Positions 23,150 through 34,549 are shown, counted from the stretch's first letter. The stretch: DNA of 64,000 nucleotides from Epiperipatus broadwayi (GCA_028023455.1 JAQFVV010000043.1:1983483-2047482), one strand, 5' to 3'. The notes: generated from the sequence alone by a model not told the origin. Translations and numbers: made by a program.

Positions 23150-24240
23150 GTATGCTATTCAATGTGGTTATTGTTGAACTATGACCTTTTATAGATTGGA
23201 TGGTTGTTTTGGTAGTGACCAGGTGACAAAAAAAATATCTGGGGGTGCAGTATTGTTGTCCCAGCCTTGATTTGTTGGAGCTGATTGATGAATGTAGCTG
23301 GATGTCTTCTGGTGTTGTTGCCAATGGTGAAAATGCAGTGAATGCACCAGAAGGCTTACAGGTAAAAATTGTTGCACATGCTGTGGTGAGATTGAATTAG
23401 CTCTTGCACAGATGCAATTGGTAATCTGCATGTATTTAGCATGACAGTCCTGATTTGGTTGAGAGCTTGACACTGCTGGAAGAGATATTGTTGAGTTTCC
23501 TCTGCCGCATAACATAAGGTGCACAATGGATTTATAGTTTTATACAGATAGAAATACTGGAGAAAATGAGATGTTGGTAATGAATGTAGATTAAGACAAA
23601 CTAGGAAATTGAAAAATTTAGGCTCCATGAATCATCTTTTGAAAAAGCATAGTAGCTGGCAGTTATTGATAACAAGTATGGAAGAAGGAAATTATTTGTT
23701 GGGTTCTGGAAAAGTATAGCATATATTTGCCAGTATGTCTATTTATTATTCTTGGGAAATATTGATCAGTTGGATGTTGATAGGCTTGATTGGTAAAATA
23801 TGGTGAAAAATGAAGATGATATAGGGAGAGCTCTATCAATAGGAATTACTTATAACAGCGATCGTAATGCTGGGAACTTTTATAAACAATTGATGCAATT
23901 GAATTTATGGCTTTTTGAATATAGAACACTTGAATACTGTGGAAGCCTAAACCATTATTAATGAATGGGGAACTAAGTTTCTTAGCTGAGATCGAAACTG
24001 TCTTCCTGCCCCATAGTAGCCTGTTGCAGAGGGAGGAGATAGCCGAATTAAACGATTTTGAAAATTTAACAATAGGTGAATAATATGAGTATATTAAATA
24101 GGCGAATTTTAGCATAAAGGGAGAGATAGACCTTGGAGAGGGAATTGGTAATCTGCATGGCATTTTCTTCAAGCTTTGTTTTGCAAAGTGTCTTCATCGT
24201 AAGTGAGTCAATGAAAACTGGGAGGCCTAAGAAAGCAGTT
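23150..24240 (-). pseudogene. LINE 3' end with zinc-binding domain, decayed
   Basis: On the minus strand, the upstream piece (23846-24172) reads AISSLCNRLLWGRKTVSIS followed by NNGLGFHSIQVFYIQKAINS, the usual LINE block after the reverse transcriptase (W.....+VS...L..P...GGLG.......N.A). The downstream piece (23356-23628) reads INPLCTLCYAAEETQQYLF then C, a C..C...ET..H/Y....C zinc-binding pattern. Frames are broken between them. The same family has its other fragment at 33716-34437 (EPKFFNF / EPKYLDF and CQAL in both). The encoded protein would copy LINE RNA into DNA at the insertion site. Confidence 0.7.
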
Positions 24241-24673
24241 GCCCGTCCCTGGAATATTTGAGTGTATGGTTAGTTGCTGTATATAAATTATAAGCATCAT
24301 CAAAATACAATGTGTTTATATATTTTTTTAAAAAGTAAATAAAAATAGAGATAGATTCTTGATTTAGAATATGAAATATCATCTTGAGTGGTCTTAGAAA
24401 AGAGGCAATTTTATAACTACGAGATGAGGGAAAAACATTTAAACCCTACAACAAATAAATAACTATAGTTTAGTACAGCAGTGAGAGTGAAGAATTCAAG
24501 AAATTGTCATTAAGAAAAATAAACTAAAATAAACCTACTTTAGTCAATAGAATGATGTGATTGTTTTACTCAGACTTTCACCTTGGTGCAGAAATATCAC
24601 TTGACCTCCAGAGTAAGAAGATGATTATTATTGTTTTTATTTCATTTTTGAAATGTTTTTATTTGTAATTGCT

Positions 24674-24852
24674 CTCATCCTCCTCCTCATCATCATCATT
24701 TTCAACCATTATCAATCCACTGCATGATTTTCCAAGTTCAATTCATCTTCTCCGATCTTTAGCTTCTCTTCTCCACATCACCCCTACACCCTTTCTTATT
24801 TCATCCATCCATCGCACACGTGGTCTCTTTCTGGGTCTTTTAAATCTATCAT
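24674..24852 (-). pseudogene. C-terminal scrap of an RTE-like LINE
   Basis: Minus strand reads RPRKRPRVRWMDEIRKGVGV then MWRREAKDRRR, a stop, and IELGK. This is the RPR.RW.D.IR...G..W...A.DR..W..L signature of the LINE C-terminus. The sequence ends in a GAT/GAG repeat tail on the minus strand, as these LINEs often do. A sister copy lies at 25822-25985. Confidence 0.75.
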
Positions 24853-25012
24853 TACATAAATGTTGCTTTTAATAATCTGATGAATGTTGTTATCATATTT
24901 TTGTTTTTATCCTATTTACTCAGTAAACTGTATGTCATCACTACTCCAATTCATTCTTTTACTAAAAGTATTAATTTTAATCTATCAGTTGTATTTCTTG
25001 TTTCAAAAGACA
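24853..25012. other. Spacer
   Basis: Short pyrimidine-rich spacer without a defensible feature. Confidence 0.3.
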
Positions 25013-25140
25013 TTTATTTGTGCCTCACCGCCAACGGTCGAGAGGTTAGACCCTTACATTGCAAGTTAACAATTGCCAACTATAATGGTCTCGTCTGTCT
25101 GCATGGGGAATCCCCACCGTGAAAGGAAATAAATATAGTC
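25013..25140 (+). repeat. Possible degraded tRNA-derived SINE
   Basis: Around 25035 the sequence GGTCGAGAGGTTAGACCC resembles a tRNA A box region and is followed by a TTGCAAG anticodon-loop-like stretch, similar to the better element at 34550-34646. No clear B box follows. The GC-richer composition stands out from the flanks. The identification is weak. Confidence 0.3.
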
Positions 25141-25821
25141 TCTTTCCATCCATCCAGAGATCCCCACGCACTCAAACTACCGCCATATTATAAGATTTCG
25201 AATAGATTTTACGGGTAAATTTTACATTGCATATCATGATTAAATCTTAATTTGAAATTCCAGTTTTATAGTAGACATCACTTTTTACTAATATATTTAT
25301 CTCTTTAAAAATAAGATTATATAATTACAATAGTAATAAAATATGATTTTATATAAAATCAAGCTTTGTTAAATGATTTTTTTTAAAAACTTTGCCTCAA
25401 GTAGTTTTGTCATCAAAGTAATAATTGTACAAAGATTATCACTTAAAAAAAAATATATATTGCTTTCTTCCAAAGTATTTATTAAAACAAAAAAGAATAA
25501 CAATTGTGTAATTAAAATAAAAATACAATTAAAATTAATTTGCTCTAATTAATATGTTGGAAGCAAACTTAGTAATTAGAATAAATGAGAGAGTAAAATT
25601 ATATTGTCGTGCATGGAAATAATTTTGTATGTATTGTTTGATGTGATTACATATAAATCTCTAAAGGAATATCTTGAAGTTAATAATATAACTGCTCATT
25701 GGGGTGAAAATTTGCTTCATCATGTAACTAACTGTTTTTCATTTGCTAAAATAAAATAAAAATTCTTTTTATTTCTCTTTTAAAGTAATAAAAATAAACT
25801 TTAAATATATATATTATTAAG
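25141..25821. other. AT-rich spacer
   Basis: Nothing recognised. Confidence 0.45.
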
Positions 25822-25985
25822 AGATTGTAAAAGACCCAGAAAGAGACCTCATGTGAGATGGATGGATGAAATAAGAAAGTGTGCAGGGGTGATGTGGAGA
25901 ACAATAGCTAAAGATCGGAAAAGATGGATTGAACTTGGAGAGACCATCCTGCAGTGGATTGATAATGGCTGCTGCTGCTGCTGAT
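25822..25985 (+). pseudogene. C-terminal scrap of an RTE-like LINE, second copy
   Basis: Plus strand reads RPRKRPHVRWMDEIRKCAGV, then MWRTIAKDRKRWIELGETIL and QWIDNG without a stop in this short stretch. This is the same element as 24674-24852, in opposite orientation. It ends in a GCTGCTGCTGCTGAT tail, consistent with LINE 3' microsatellite tails. Only the last 50 or so codons are present. Confidence 0.8.
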
Positions 25986-26039
25986 ATCATTATAGAACAT
26001 TTCAAACATCACATGATTACTATTATTTATGCTTACACA

Positions 26040-26210
26040 AGCTGTTTACACAGATCCAAGATTGCTCAATGAGGAAAGCCTCAAGCTAGAAACTAGTTTG
26101 GAGATATTGGATGAGTAAGCACTAGATAGGGATTTTATGCACAGACCTTCCTGCATCCATTTGATTACTCTGGCTTGCACTGAGTGGCACTACTGTATGG
26201 AGAGTTTTGT
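26040..26210 (+). repeat. Family A, right arm only
   Basis: Contains the ribozyme region and distal end of family A. The core is damaged (ATGAGGA in place of CTGANGA), although GAAACTAGT is preserved. It ends with the CACTACTGTATGGAGAGTTTTG terminus shared with other copies. Confidence 0.7.
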
Positions 26211-26724
26211 CTCTATGGAATATTTCATGTGAAAATTTGAATATTGTCAATAAACAACAGAATTTACTTAATTTAAATGGAAGCTACCTTTTACACATTC
26301 ACTAAGAATAGTCCGCACTCCACATTGATAAATATTTTAAAAGTATGGGTGGACTTAGAGCTTACTTTTGAATAAACACACATTAATTGACAATGATGGA
26401 TATGGAGTGAAATTTTATTAACCGGACAGATCTTTAATTCAGCTTATTAATAGTAAAGGTTTGAAATAATAAATCCCGGAAGAGACAGTATCTCATTTTA
26501 ATTCCCTGAGATAATGGAACCACATTAATTTAAATAGATGTAAATATTAAATAACATGACATTTTTATATATGTAATTTGGATGGAAACAAACTACCTTT
26601 CCCACATGTGCTATGATTAGTCAACATCCTCCATCAATTAATATTTTAAAAATGTGGGGGTCATCCATATTTAGAACTTACTTCTAAATGTACATATTAC
26701 GTATATAAAGCGCAGAAAACTTTG
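26211..26724. other. AT-rich spacer
   Basis: Two related short blocks (GGAAGCTACCTTTTACACA near 26279 and GGAAACAAACTACCTTTCCCACA near 26583, each followed by a TCC(A/T)C and a TTTTAAAA.TGTGGG-like block) suggest an old internal duplication. No gene. Confidence 0.35.
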
Positions 26725-27105
26725 AAATTATTCAAATGGAAATCAATCTCCAATAATGCGCTATTTCTTAAATATTATAAATTTCCACGCATTCTTCTGC
26801 CGGTAGGTAAGTTTAGAGCGTACATTCTAAATACACCAACGCTTACAGACCACGCTTATATCAGGGCTTGAGTCTATTGTGTGTCTGATGTTATAATCAA
26901 ATATTCAATTGTACAAATCTATTTAACCCATTGCAGGAGATATAAGCATGGTCTTTAAGAGTTGGTGTATATAGAATGTATGCTCTAAACTTAAGTGATT
27001 CACTTAAGTTTTTTGAACTCTTACCTGCGGGAGAGTGCGCGGAGATTTATAATATTTAAGAAATAACGCATTATCGGAGATTGACTTCCTTTGAATAATA
27101 TCACA
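26725..27105. repeat. Foldback element, about 380 bp
   Basis: Arms about 26725-26880 and 26935-27100 are inverted copies: AATCTCCAATAATGCG / CGCATTATCGGAGATT and GCGTACATTCTAAATACACC / TGTATATAGAATGTATGCTC. The central loop is AT-rich. It is noncoding and no ribozyme motif was found. Confidence 0.8.
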
Positions 27106-27820
27106 TTATATTACACTATATTATTTAATATTAACAGCATTTATTGTGGAAAATATAAATTTTTATTTGATTTATCAAAAATGTTTAAAGAAAATATTCT
27201 CTCACCACCTTAATAATATTTTAATAAAATATATAAAATCTTAATAATACGGAGTTAAAAATGAAAATTTTTTAACTTATATTTTTATCGTATAAAGTTA
27301 AAATTTTATAAATCATTGAATTTATTTCTAATGTTAAAAAAGTGTATTAAAATGTATAAAAGATATTTTTTTATTTAGCGATTTAAATGAAATATACTTT
27401 TTTTTAAGATTTTAAACATAATTATTAACATTTTAGATATTTATATAAGTATGTATTTTTATTATTTATTATAAAACAAGATTAATATGCATGCAGAAAA
27501 AAAGAATAGAGTATTTATTAAAAAAATATACATTATAGAAGCCTTTCTTTGATTATATACCATAAAAATTGTTGGAATTTTTCATTGCTATAATAAAAAG
27601 TATGTGTACGAATCAATATTATAAAATTTATAAAAATAAAAAAAATTACTATTTGTTAAAAAAACAGTTCTCTGTTTTAAACCATTTTCTTTAAAATGAG
27701 CACATGAACTTATAAAATTCTTACACATGTCCATGCATGTACCTTTGTATTGCCTGAAGGTGATTTTATTCCTCGAAAGATGAGCACATTTATCCTAAAA
27801 TTGTATTTTAAAATCTGATA
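27106..27820. other. Extremely AT-rich spacer
   Basis: Nothing recognised. Confidence 0.45.
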
Positions 27821-28134
27821 GGTAGTTGGTTGCCTTGACTATAGGTTGAGATTGTTGATAGCTTAGGAAGCCAATTACTCAAGGCTTTAATAAATTTATA
27901 AATGTTAAAGATAGTTGGTTGCCTTGACTACAGGTTGAGATTGTTGATAGCTTAGGAAGCCAATTACTCAAGGCTTTAATAAATTTATAAATGTTAAAGG
28001 TAGTTGGTTGCCTTGACTACAGGTTGAGATTGTTGATAGCTTAGGAAGCCAATTACTCAAGGCTTTAATAAATTTATAAATGTTAAAGGTAGTTGGTTGC
28101 CTTGACTACAGGTTGAGATTGTTGATAGCTTAGG
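27821..28134 (+). repeat. 89 bp tandem repeat, about 3.5 copies
   Basis: TAGTTGGTTGCCTTGACTA begins at 27823, 27912, 28001 and 28090, giving an exact 89 bp period. Units are almost identical. The unit contains GAGATTGTTGATAGCTTAGG and CAATTACTCAAGGCTTTAA. The same sequence occurs as an inverted pair at 35713-35870. Confidence 0.95.
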
Positions 28135-29432
28135 GGTTGATTGTTATCATTTCAGATCTGATATATGTTGTATGTTATTATATTTCAGTAGAGTCTGGGA
28201 TTTGTTATTTATTCTGTTTGTAGTGGTTGTTATTAAAGATATAAATGTGCAGTTTGTATTCATATCGTTACTCCAAGAAATGTTATTTGTTCTCTTCCAT
28301 GACCACTAAGTATTGTGCACGAATTGAGTTATTACTTATGAATATTAGAGATAAGAAATTCTCTAATTTGTTTATAATGAAAATGTTTTCAGATATGTTT
28401 AGATCAAAGCAAAACTCTCCATACAGTTTATAAACAATTATGTGCTAGTATAAGATAGTGACCATGTGATATTTTTAGATCATAGATAATATATTTCCAG
28501 AGCATTAGATAATAAAGAGGATAAATTTCTCTATGTATTAGATGAAAAGTATGGATTTAAAGATTTTATAAATAATAGAGACATACGATTCCTTTATTCT
28601 TTTAATAGCCAAGAGGGATGCATTCCTAAATGTTCATGTTTGTAGAAGAGATTTCTTTGTCTGTAGTCAAATAGTTCTTATCTGGATGATATCTAAATTA
28701 TTTTGTAGTATAGTTACTTTAGATGCACTCATCCCACCTCCTCCCAAAAGGATTTCTTCACATAGAATACCTCAAATATACATATTAAGCACAGTAAGTA
28801 AACAAACTTAAAATTGTTACTGACCTGTCTACATATACTGTTGGGCATATTTATATTTAATTTTAAATGAGTTTTGCGTAGGAATGTATGTCAACATGAT
28901 ATAACACTAAAACATTTCTCTTTTTAAACACAAATCATATTTATCATGAAAGTATTTTATATGTAAATAAATAATCAATCAAAATAAGACTGAAATAAAC
29001 AACTATTAATAACTATATTATAATATTGATTGAATTGGCTATAGATATACTTAATTGGTTATGTGAATTGTATAGTATAATATCTTATTTAAGAAAGTCT
29101 TAATGGTGATGAATACCAGTTCTATAAATATTATAATATAGTTATTAATAGTTGTTATTTCAATGCTATTTTAATTATTTATTTACGTATTTGTGACAAC
29201 ATTATGGACAAATAAATTGTATTGGATATTTTGACTATTATAGTAATTTAATCAAGTATTTTATAGGTATTAGATGCCAAATAATTTTAATTGTTAGTAT
29301 TAAAAAAAAGCTTTTTTCTTATTATTTAAAATCCTAATTAATATCTTAGCAATTGTTAATTCTATTTTTTGTTGTTAATTTTTTCCCATTTAAAAATTTT
29401 GTGTCTTTCATAAATATAACAGTAGTTAATAT
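28135..29432. other. AT-rich spacer
   Basis: No gene is supported. A short inverted pair (AACAACTATTAATAACTATA near 28998 and its complement near 29132-29156) could form a hairpin with a loop of about 110 bases. Confidence 0.45.
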
Positions 29433-29527
29433 AGGGTATATGAGCACAGACTTTCACACCACCCACCTCTCTCCACTCTATCTAATAACACTGATACACC
29501 TAAACACATATATGCTGAAAAGATAAA

Positions 29528-29584
29528 TAATCACCAATATTCGTATTTCATGCTAAACCAGCAATCATCAGTTGGTCCAGACTA
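29528..29584 (-). ncRNA. Hammerhead ribozyme candidate (family C)
   Basis: Minus strand: TAGTC, TGG, ACCAA, core CTGATGA, stem II TTGCT-GGTTT-AGCAT (4 pairs, outer U-U mismatch), GAAA, stem III ATACGAAT (one mismatch against the palindrome ATACGTAT), A17, TTGGT and GATTA completing stem I. The core is fully conserved; stem III is damaged. Confidence 0.55.
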
Positions 29585-29991
29585 TCATCTTTACACACAT
29601 ATATAGTATAAGTGCTCAGATATATATATTAAGATAGACTATTCTCATAGTTTAATGGACAGGCTTCAATCCACTCTTCAACCGTCCACCCAATTGAAAA
29701 TCTGATGATGGAATGCTCAAAGGCCACCCTGAGGCCGAGATTATTGTCACACCCATGTTGACCTAAGGTCAATCTGAACCCCACATGTACAGGACATAAT
29801 CCATTTAATACATATGCAAGGATGGGCAGGCATCTCTATAATGTAATAACTGAAACACAGGATTGTTATATACCTGTGGCTATATATATGTAATATAGGG
29901 TATATGAGCACAGACTTTCACACCACCCACCTCTCTCCACTCTATCTAATAACACTGATACACCTAAACACATATATGCTGAAAAGATAAA

Positions 29992-30048
29992 TAATCACCA
30001 ATATACGTATTTCATGCTAAACCAGCAATCATCAGTTGGTCCAGACTA
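29992..30048 (-). ncRNA. Hammerhead ribozyme candidate (family C)
   Basis: As the copy at 29528-29584, but with the perfect palindromic stem III ATACGTAT. Core CTGATGA and GAAA are intact, stem I is ACCAA/TTGGT plus TAGTC/GATTA with a G-U pair, and stem II has four pairs with an outer U-U mismatch. Confidence 0.65.
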
Positions 30049-30283
30049 TCATCTTTACACACATATATAGTATAAGTGCTCAGATTGACCTTAGGTCAAC
30101 ATGGGTGTGACAATAATCTCGGCCTCAGGGTGGCCTTTGAGCATTCCATCATCAGATTTTCAATTGGATGGACGGTTGAAGAGTTGGAGTGTGGAGTGGA
30201 TTAAAGCCTGTCCATTAAACTATGAGAATAGTCTATCTAAATATATATCTGAGCACTTATACTATATATGTGTGTAAAGATGA

Positions 30284-30340
30284 TAGTCTGGACCAACTGA
30301 TGATTGCTGGTTTAGCATGAAATACGTATATTGGTGATTA
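30284..30340 (+). ncRNA. Hammerhead ribozyme candidate (family C)
   Basis: Plus strand: TAGTC 30284-30288, bulge TGG, ACCAA 30292-30296, core CTGATGA 30297-30303, stem II TTGCT 30304-30308 and AGCAT 30314-30318 around loop GGTTT, GAAA 30319-30322, stem III palindrome ATACGTAT 30322-30329, A17 at 30330, TTGGT 30331-30335 and GATTA 30336-30340. Every invariant core base is present. The first stem II pair is a U-U mismatch; the copy at 12246 has G-C there. Confidence 0.65.
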
Positions 30341-30485
30341 TTTATCTTTTCAGCATATATGTGTTTAGGTGTATCAGTGTTATTAGATAGAGTGGAGAGA
30401 GGTGGGTGGTGTGAAAGTCTGTGCTCATATACCCTATATTACATATATATAGCCACAGGTATATAACAAGCCTGTGTTTCAGTTA

Positions 30486-30959
30486 TTATAACAGTAGTTA
30501 ATAATTTAGCTCTTAAGTTTCATGCTTTTGAAATGAGCATAGTATAATGAACACATTTAATTGGAAGGTTAAGAAAGAGGGAAGTGATATTGTGAGACTG
30601 AATATAATAATTAAAAACTGAAGATACGAATATAAGATTATTGTAGAATATTGCAATGTTAAATGAGAAATGCAATGATTGAGATAAATATCTAAATATA
30701 TTCTTCTGATGGGTTTTCAGTTTGGGAGATTAATCGCGAAGGCTGCGATGGACCTGAAATTTATTTCTCGGGGACTTCTGGTTTTCAAAATACAAAAGGG
30801 TACACAAAAGGAACTGGAACTTTATAATAAAAAAATTGTTTATTTATTTTTAGGTATTAGAAGTTTAATCACTTTCAAATTCCTGTCCATTTGACACAAT
30901 GCAGTGGGTTAAACATGTTTTTCAGTTTTCAAAATACTCTGGAAGCACTTGCAAAGTGA
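30486..30959. other. Spacer
   Basis: No firm feature; a 61-codon frame at 30709-30894 has no recognised motif. Confidence 0.35.
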
Positions 30960-31330
30960 TACCTTTTAACACCTGCAATGTTTTTTTCCCACCATTTCTA
31001 AGTCCACAAAAAAAAATTGAGACTTTTCCATTAGAAATATAAAAAAAAAATTGCACAAAGCAAGATCAAGTGAATATGGCCGATAGATAAGCTGAGTCCT
31101 GCTGAATTTAATTAAAATGTGTTTCACACTCAAGGCTTTGAGAGAGGACACTTTGTCGGGGTAACGCTTGCACTACTTTCTTTGCCACAAAATGGGATGT
31201 TTAGATTTACCACATCTTCCAGATAAAATGCCATACCATTACAAACTAAATCCGAGACAAAAATGCCATTTGTATCAACAACAAATAATCGGCATTGTTT
31301 TGACTTTGAATTTCACTCACCATGCTTTTT
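30960..31330 (-). pseudogene. Decayed mariner transposase fragment
   Basis: Minus strand reads LFVVDTNGIFVSDLVCNGM near 31230-31295 and, downstream, LIYRPYSLDLALCNFFFIF near 31020-31090. These resemble the mariner blocks FFD..GI....V..G.T and PPYSPDLAPCDFFLF. Stops and frameshifts abound. It is a different mariner subgroup from the element at 3.2 kb (SLDLALCNFF instead of [12 protein letters not shown]). TIRs were not found. Confidence 0.55.
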
Positions 31331-32439
31331 AGGAATGTGAATTTAATATTTCAGTTAAACGACTCATCTGTTCCAAGCATTACGACTGTGTTCCCTGACA
31401 TTTTCTGTAAACAAAAACAGAATTTCACATTGTTCGAACTTTTCAATCATTATAAAAATCGCCAAATATGCAAAATGCATTTTACAAAGAAATGTGCTAC
31501 ATAACACAGTGATTTCACATGGTGGTGTCATTTGGAATACTGATGCAAAGGAGTTCCTGCAAAATGTAACGGCAGAAGCATATACTACAACAGGCAAGCA
31601 AACCAGAGAACGATTCTGATTACTTTTGTATACCCTCTCATAGTGCTCCAATGAGTATTACATCTACTACGAGGTAAAAGTTTTTTTAATATATTTTATT
31701 GATATTTATTATTAATGAATTGATTCAATACTGATTACTGTATGAATATAGCATAAGAAAAAAGCTATCTTAATTAATATATGTACCAATCATGTATAAT
31801 CTAAGAAAATAATCTCAGAATTCCAAATCACTAACATTGGTGCTATAGAATATGTCAATCTTTATAGTAGAAATCACTTAAAGTGGATTGTCACTCTTGC
31901 CCCCATAAATTGATATGTTACTTTGTCTCGCACCTATGTTTAAACCAACAGTCACTTCCTGTTCTTCACCTAATATCCAATACTTCGTTTACTTCCATTA
32001 TATAAAACCTGGCTCCGCTCTGCCAAAGCAAATGGCCATAATAATTAATTATGAAATATAATTTGATGGCCTAACTATGTCTCATTGGCACCTTCCATTA
32101 CAATAATAATAAAAATATCACACATATTCCTTTATTAATTTGTCAAAAAAAAATTTTTAAAAAAAGTTTTAACAAAGTGATCTTAAAATAGCATTAAATT
32201 GACAATCATTTAACGTTCTAGCATTTATAAGGACCAGATTCAAACTTTCATAATTTTATATTCATGAAAATTTTTCTATCAAAAATCAGATTTGTCAAGT
32301 TTTTAGACAAACTCTATATATAGTATTGTATTATTAATGGTAGTTACTTCTACCAACTTCTTAATGTAAAACACCTTAGCTATATTTAGTTTAAGTATAA
32401 GTAAAAGGGATTCATAGTATATAAAAAAATTGAAGATCA
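31331..32439. other. AT-rich spacer
   Basis: Nothing recognised beyond possible N-terminal mariner remains up to about 31650 on the minus strand. Confidence 0.4.
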
Positions 32440-33690
32440 ACATTGAAACGAATGATAGTATATCAGACAGAGTGGCAAGTTTAGTTATTCAAATTAATAT
32501 AAGATGCCACATGCAGATAATTCAAATTTATTCCTCCAACAAATTCTCATTATAATGAAACAGTAGAGGATTTTTATATAGGCATGCAAAATGCTTTTGA
32601 TCAGATCAAAACAATATTTTAAAATGATCATACAACTCTTTAATGCTAAAACTGATAAACAATTGAAAGATAAAAGTGTTGGGGTTAAATTTGGTTAGGT
32701 TAGCAAAAAACACACACTAGTGGAATTTTCAGAAAAAAACAACAACTGTATCTTACAAATTCTTTCTTTAATAAAAATTCTAAATGAAAATGGACAGGGA
32801 AAAAATGAAGGAATAACAGAATTGGGTTGAATTTCAAAATTTAACTAACAGAAAATATATACTGCAACATTACATATCCAATAAGGAAATGATTATCAAT
32901 TAGTGAGATATAAGATTATGTTAATGCAAAAATAGAGATATGAAAATTATTAAGAAAGACAATATTAACACTTGATATTCCTAATTTTCAGAAATATTCC
33001 AACCAATTTAAATTAGAATATGCATATCATTTTAAAATGATAACAGATTTTAAAAATAGTTTAGATATGATTGAGATCAATAAGAAGATAAATGATACTT
33101 TACAAGAACTGCAACAAAAACAGCTGTTACAACAGCAATTCACCAATAAAGATTAGCAGTAGATGAAGAAGTACAAAAATATTTAAAAACAATCCATTAA
33201 AAAATGAACATAATAAAAAATATAAATGCAAATTGGAAAAGAAAGCTATAAAAAGAATAACAGTTTCAAGAATATAAACCAACATCTTGATTATTGGAAA
33301 AAAAAGTACTCAGTATTAAAAACAAACTTAATAATTACTAAAATGAGACATAATACTATGAAGTATGTGGGAAAATTCTACAAAGAAGTGTACAATACTA
33401 ATAAATAAGAAAACAAAGCAAATCCTACAATTACAGCATTTTCAGAAGTATTAAGCATTTTAAATGAAGACGTGAGCCATATAATTAAATCTATATTTAA
33501 AAAAACCTGGAAATGATGAGATTATTATTAATATCTTAAAAAAACACAGGTGAAAAAATAAAAAAAATGTTGGCAAAACAATATGAATTGTCTAAATGAT
33601 AAAGATGAACCAGATCATTGGAAGAAGGCAGTAGTGATATTTAAGAAAATGATAAACAATGTATTCCAGTAGCAATTCATGGATCAGATC
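32440..33690 (+). pseudogene. Decayed RTE-like LINE, endonuclease to reverse transcriptase start
   Basis: In shifting plus-strand frames: DRVASLVIQINIRCHMQIIQ and VEDFYIGMQNAFDQIKTIF (32455-32620), then FNAK and LVEFSEKNNNCILQI (32640-32760). These follow the order of RTE-type AP endonucleases (YAPT...EEFY..L...., GDFNAK, LVEFA..N.L.I.NT). Farther on, HLDYWKKKYSVLKTN (33280) and NDEIIINILKNTGEKIKKML with WKKAVVIFKKNDK (33515-33660) match the linker and reverse transcriptase start (PG.D.I....K..G......L.....C......W..A.VI...K). The element is dead through many stops. Confidence 0.65.
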
Positions 33691-33715
33691 ATTATTTGAG
33701 CAACTAAAGAAACAC

Positions 33716-34437
33716 ATTCAGTTCACTGACCATACCTTCAAAAGGAAGATCTCTTTTTGGGAGGCATATAAATACATTCAGATATAAGATTGACACCTGG
33801 TATCCCCTGCATTACAAATAAAAAGATTATTTCCAAATTTAGATATTGGAGTCTTGAGCCTAAGTACCTGGACTTCATTGTTAAATTGAACATTGAGGCA
33901 CTTCCCAAAAATTATTTTTTGGCATATAGGAGGGGGTTTACTAGAGTGGACCCGATTTGTCAACTGTGTCAAAAAGTGGAAGAAACTACCATACACGTCA
34001 TATACCAATGTCAGGCACTTCAGACAATTGAGACAGGATTACTACCATTGCCAAGGTGAGAAGGCATCTGCTTACATCCTTTGCGGACTGTATAGAGAAG
34101 GGTTTCTTTCCATCAATCGGAATCTCTATTTTCCTGGTCTTCTGCATCTGATTGATTCGATGCAAGTTAATTTTTGACCAGTCAGCAAATAACTCCTCAC
34201 AACTGTTTCTAAATTTAATCACAAAGATCAAGCAGAGGGATAAATCCCTTGCCCCACCAGACATATATGCAACTACCTGGAGTCTGTTCACTATTCCAGT
34301 TGGAAGTTAATTCCGGATGTGGAGATTATGCACAGTTTGGACTGCCAGTTTGTAATTTTGGGCCCCAATGGAGTAACAAGTATCTCATACTATGTAACTG
34401 AAATTCTTAGTGTCAATAAAGTATATATTTATTCAAA
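33716..34437 (+). pseudogene. LINE 3' end with zinc-binding domain
   Basis: An 89-codon frame at 33790-34059 contains LEPKYLDFIVKLN and PICQLCQKVEETTIHVIYQC, a C..C...ET..H....C zinc-binding pattern of LINE C-termini. The noncoding tail continues to about 34437, where AATAAAG and an A-rich end suggest the LINE 3' end. Same family as the fragment at 23150-24240. It directly abuts the RTE-like remains but belongs to another LINE type. Confidence 0.7.
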
Positions 34438-34549
34438 AAAATTATAAACCTATTAGTCTTCTTTAGTTCTATACAGAATCTTTACAAAATAATAATTTAT
34501 ATACAGAAAACTCTGTAATCAAACCAAGCGAAAAAAAAGTTGATTTTTT

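Larger units (their letters stand above)
29433..30485. repeat. Nested family C foldback, about 1.05 kb
   Basis: The segment starting ATATAGGGTATATGAGCAC appears at 29433 and again in direct orientation at 29893, then the whole second unit is mirrored to 30485. The result is one family C left part, a second left part, and an inverted right part. There are three hammerhead regions (29528-29584 minus, 29992-30048 minus, 30284-30340 plus). The middle section includes the CCATCATCAGATTTTCAAT block, also as an inverted pair. No coding potential. Confidence 0.85.

Noticed and set aside
23189-23524. 111-codon minus-strand frame near the LINE zinc domain
   Set aside because: It is another frame of the same LINE fragment; the frame with the C..C...C pattern is the real remnant.
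27821-28134. CRISPR-like array
   Set aside because: Units are directly adjacent 89 bp tandem repeats without unique spacers, in an animal genome context.
31364-31651. 95-codon minus-strand frame as an intact gene
   Set aside because: At most a frame-shifted N-terminal trace of the decayed mariner; residues do not match well enough to call.
33998-34291. 97-codon minus-strand frame opposite the LINE tail
   Set aside because: Antisense shadow of the LINE 3' region, with no motif.
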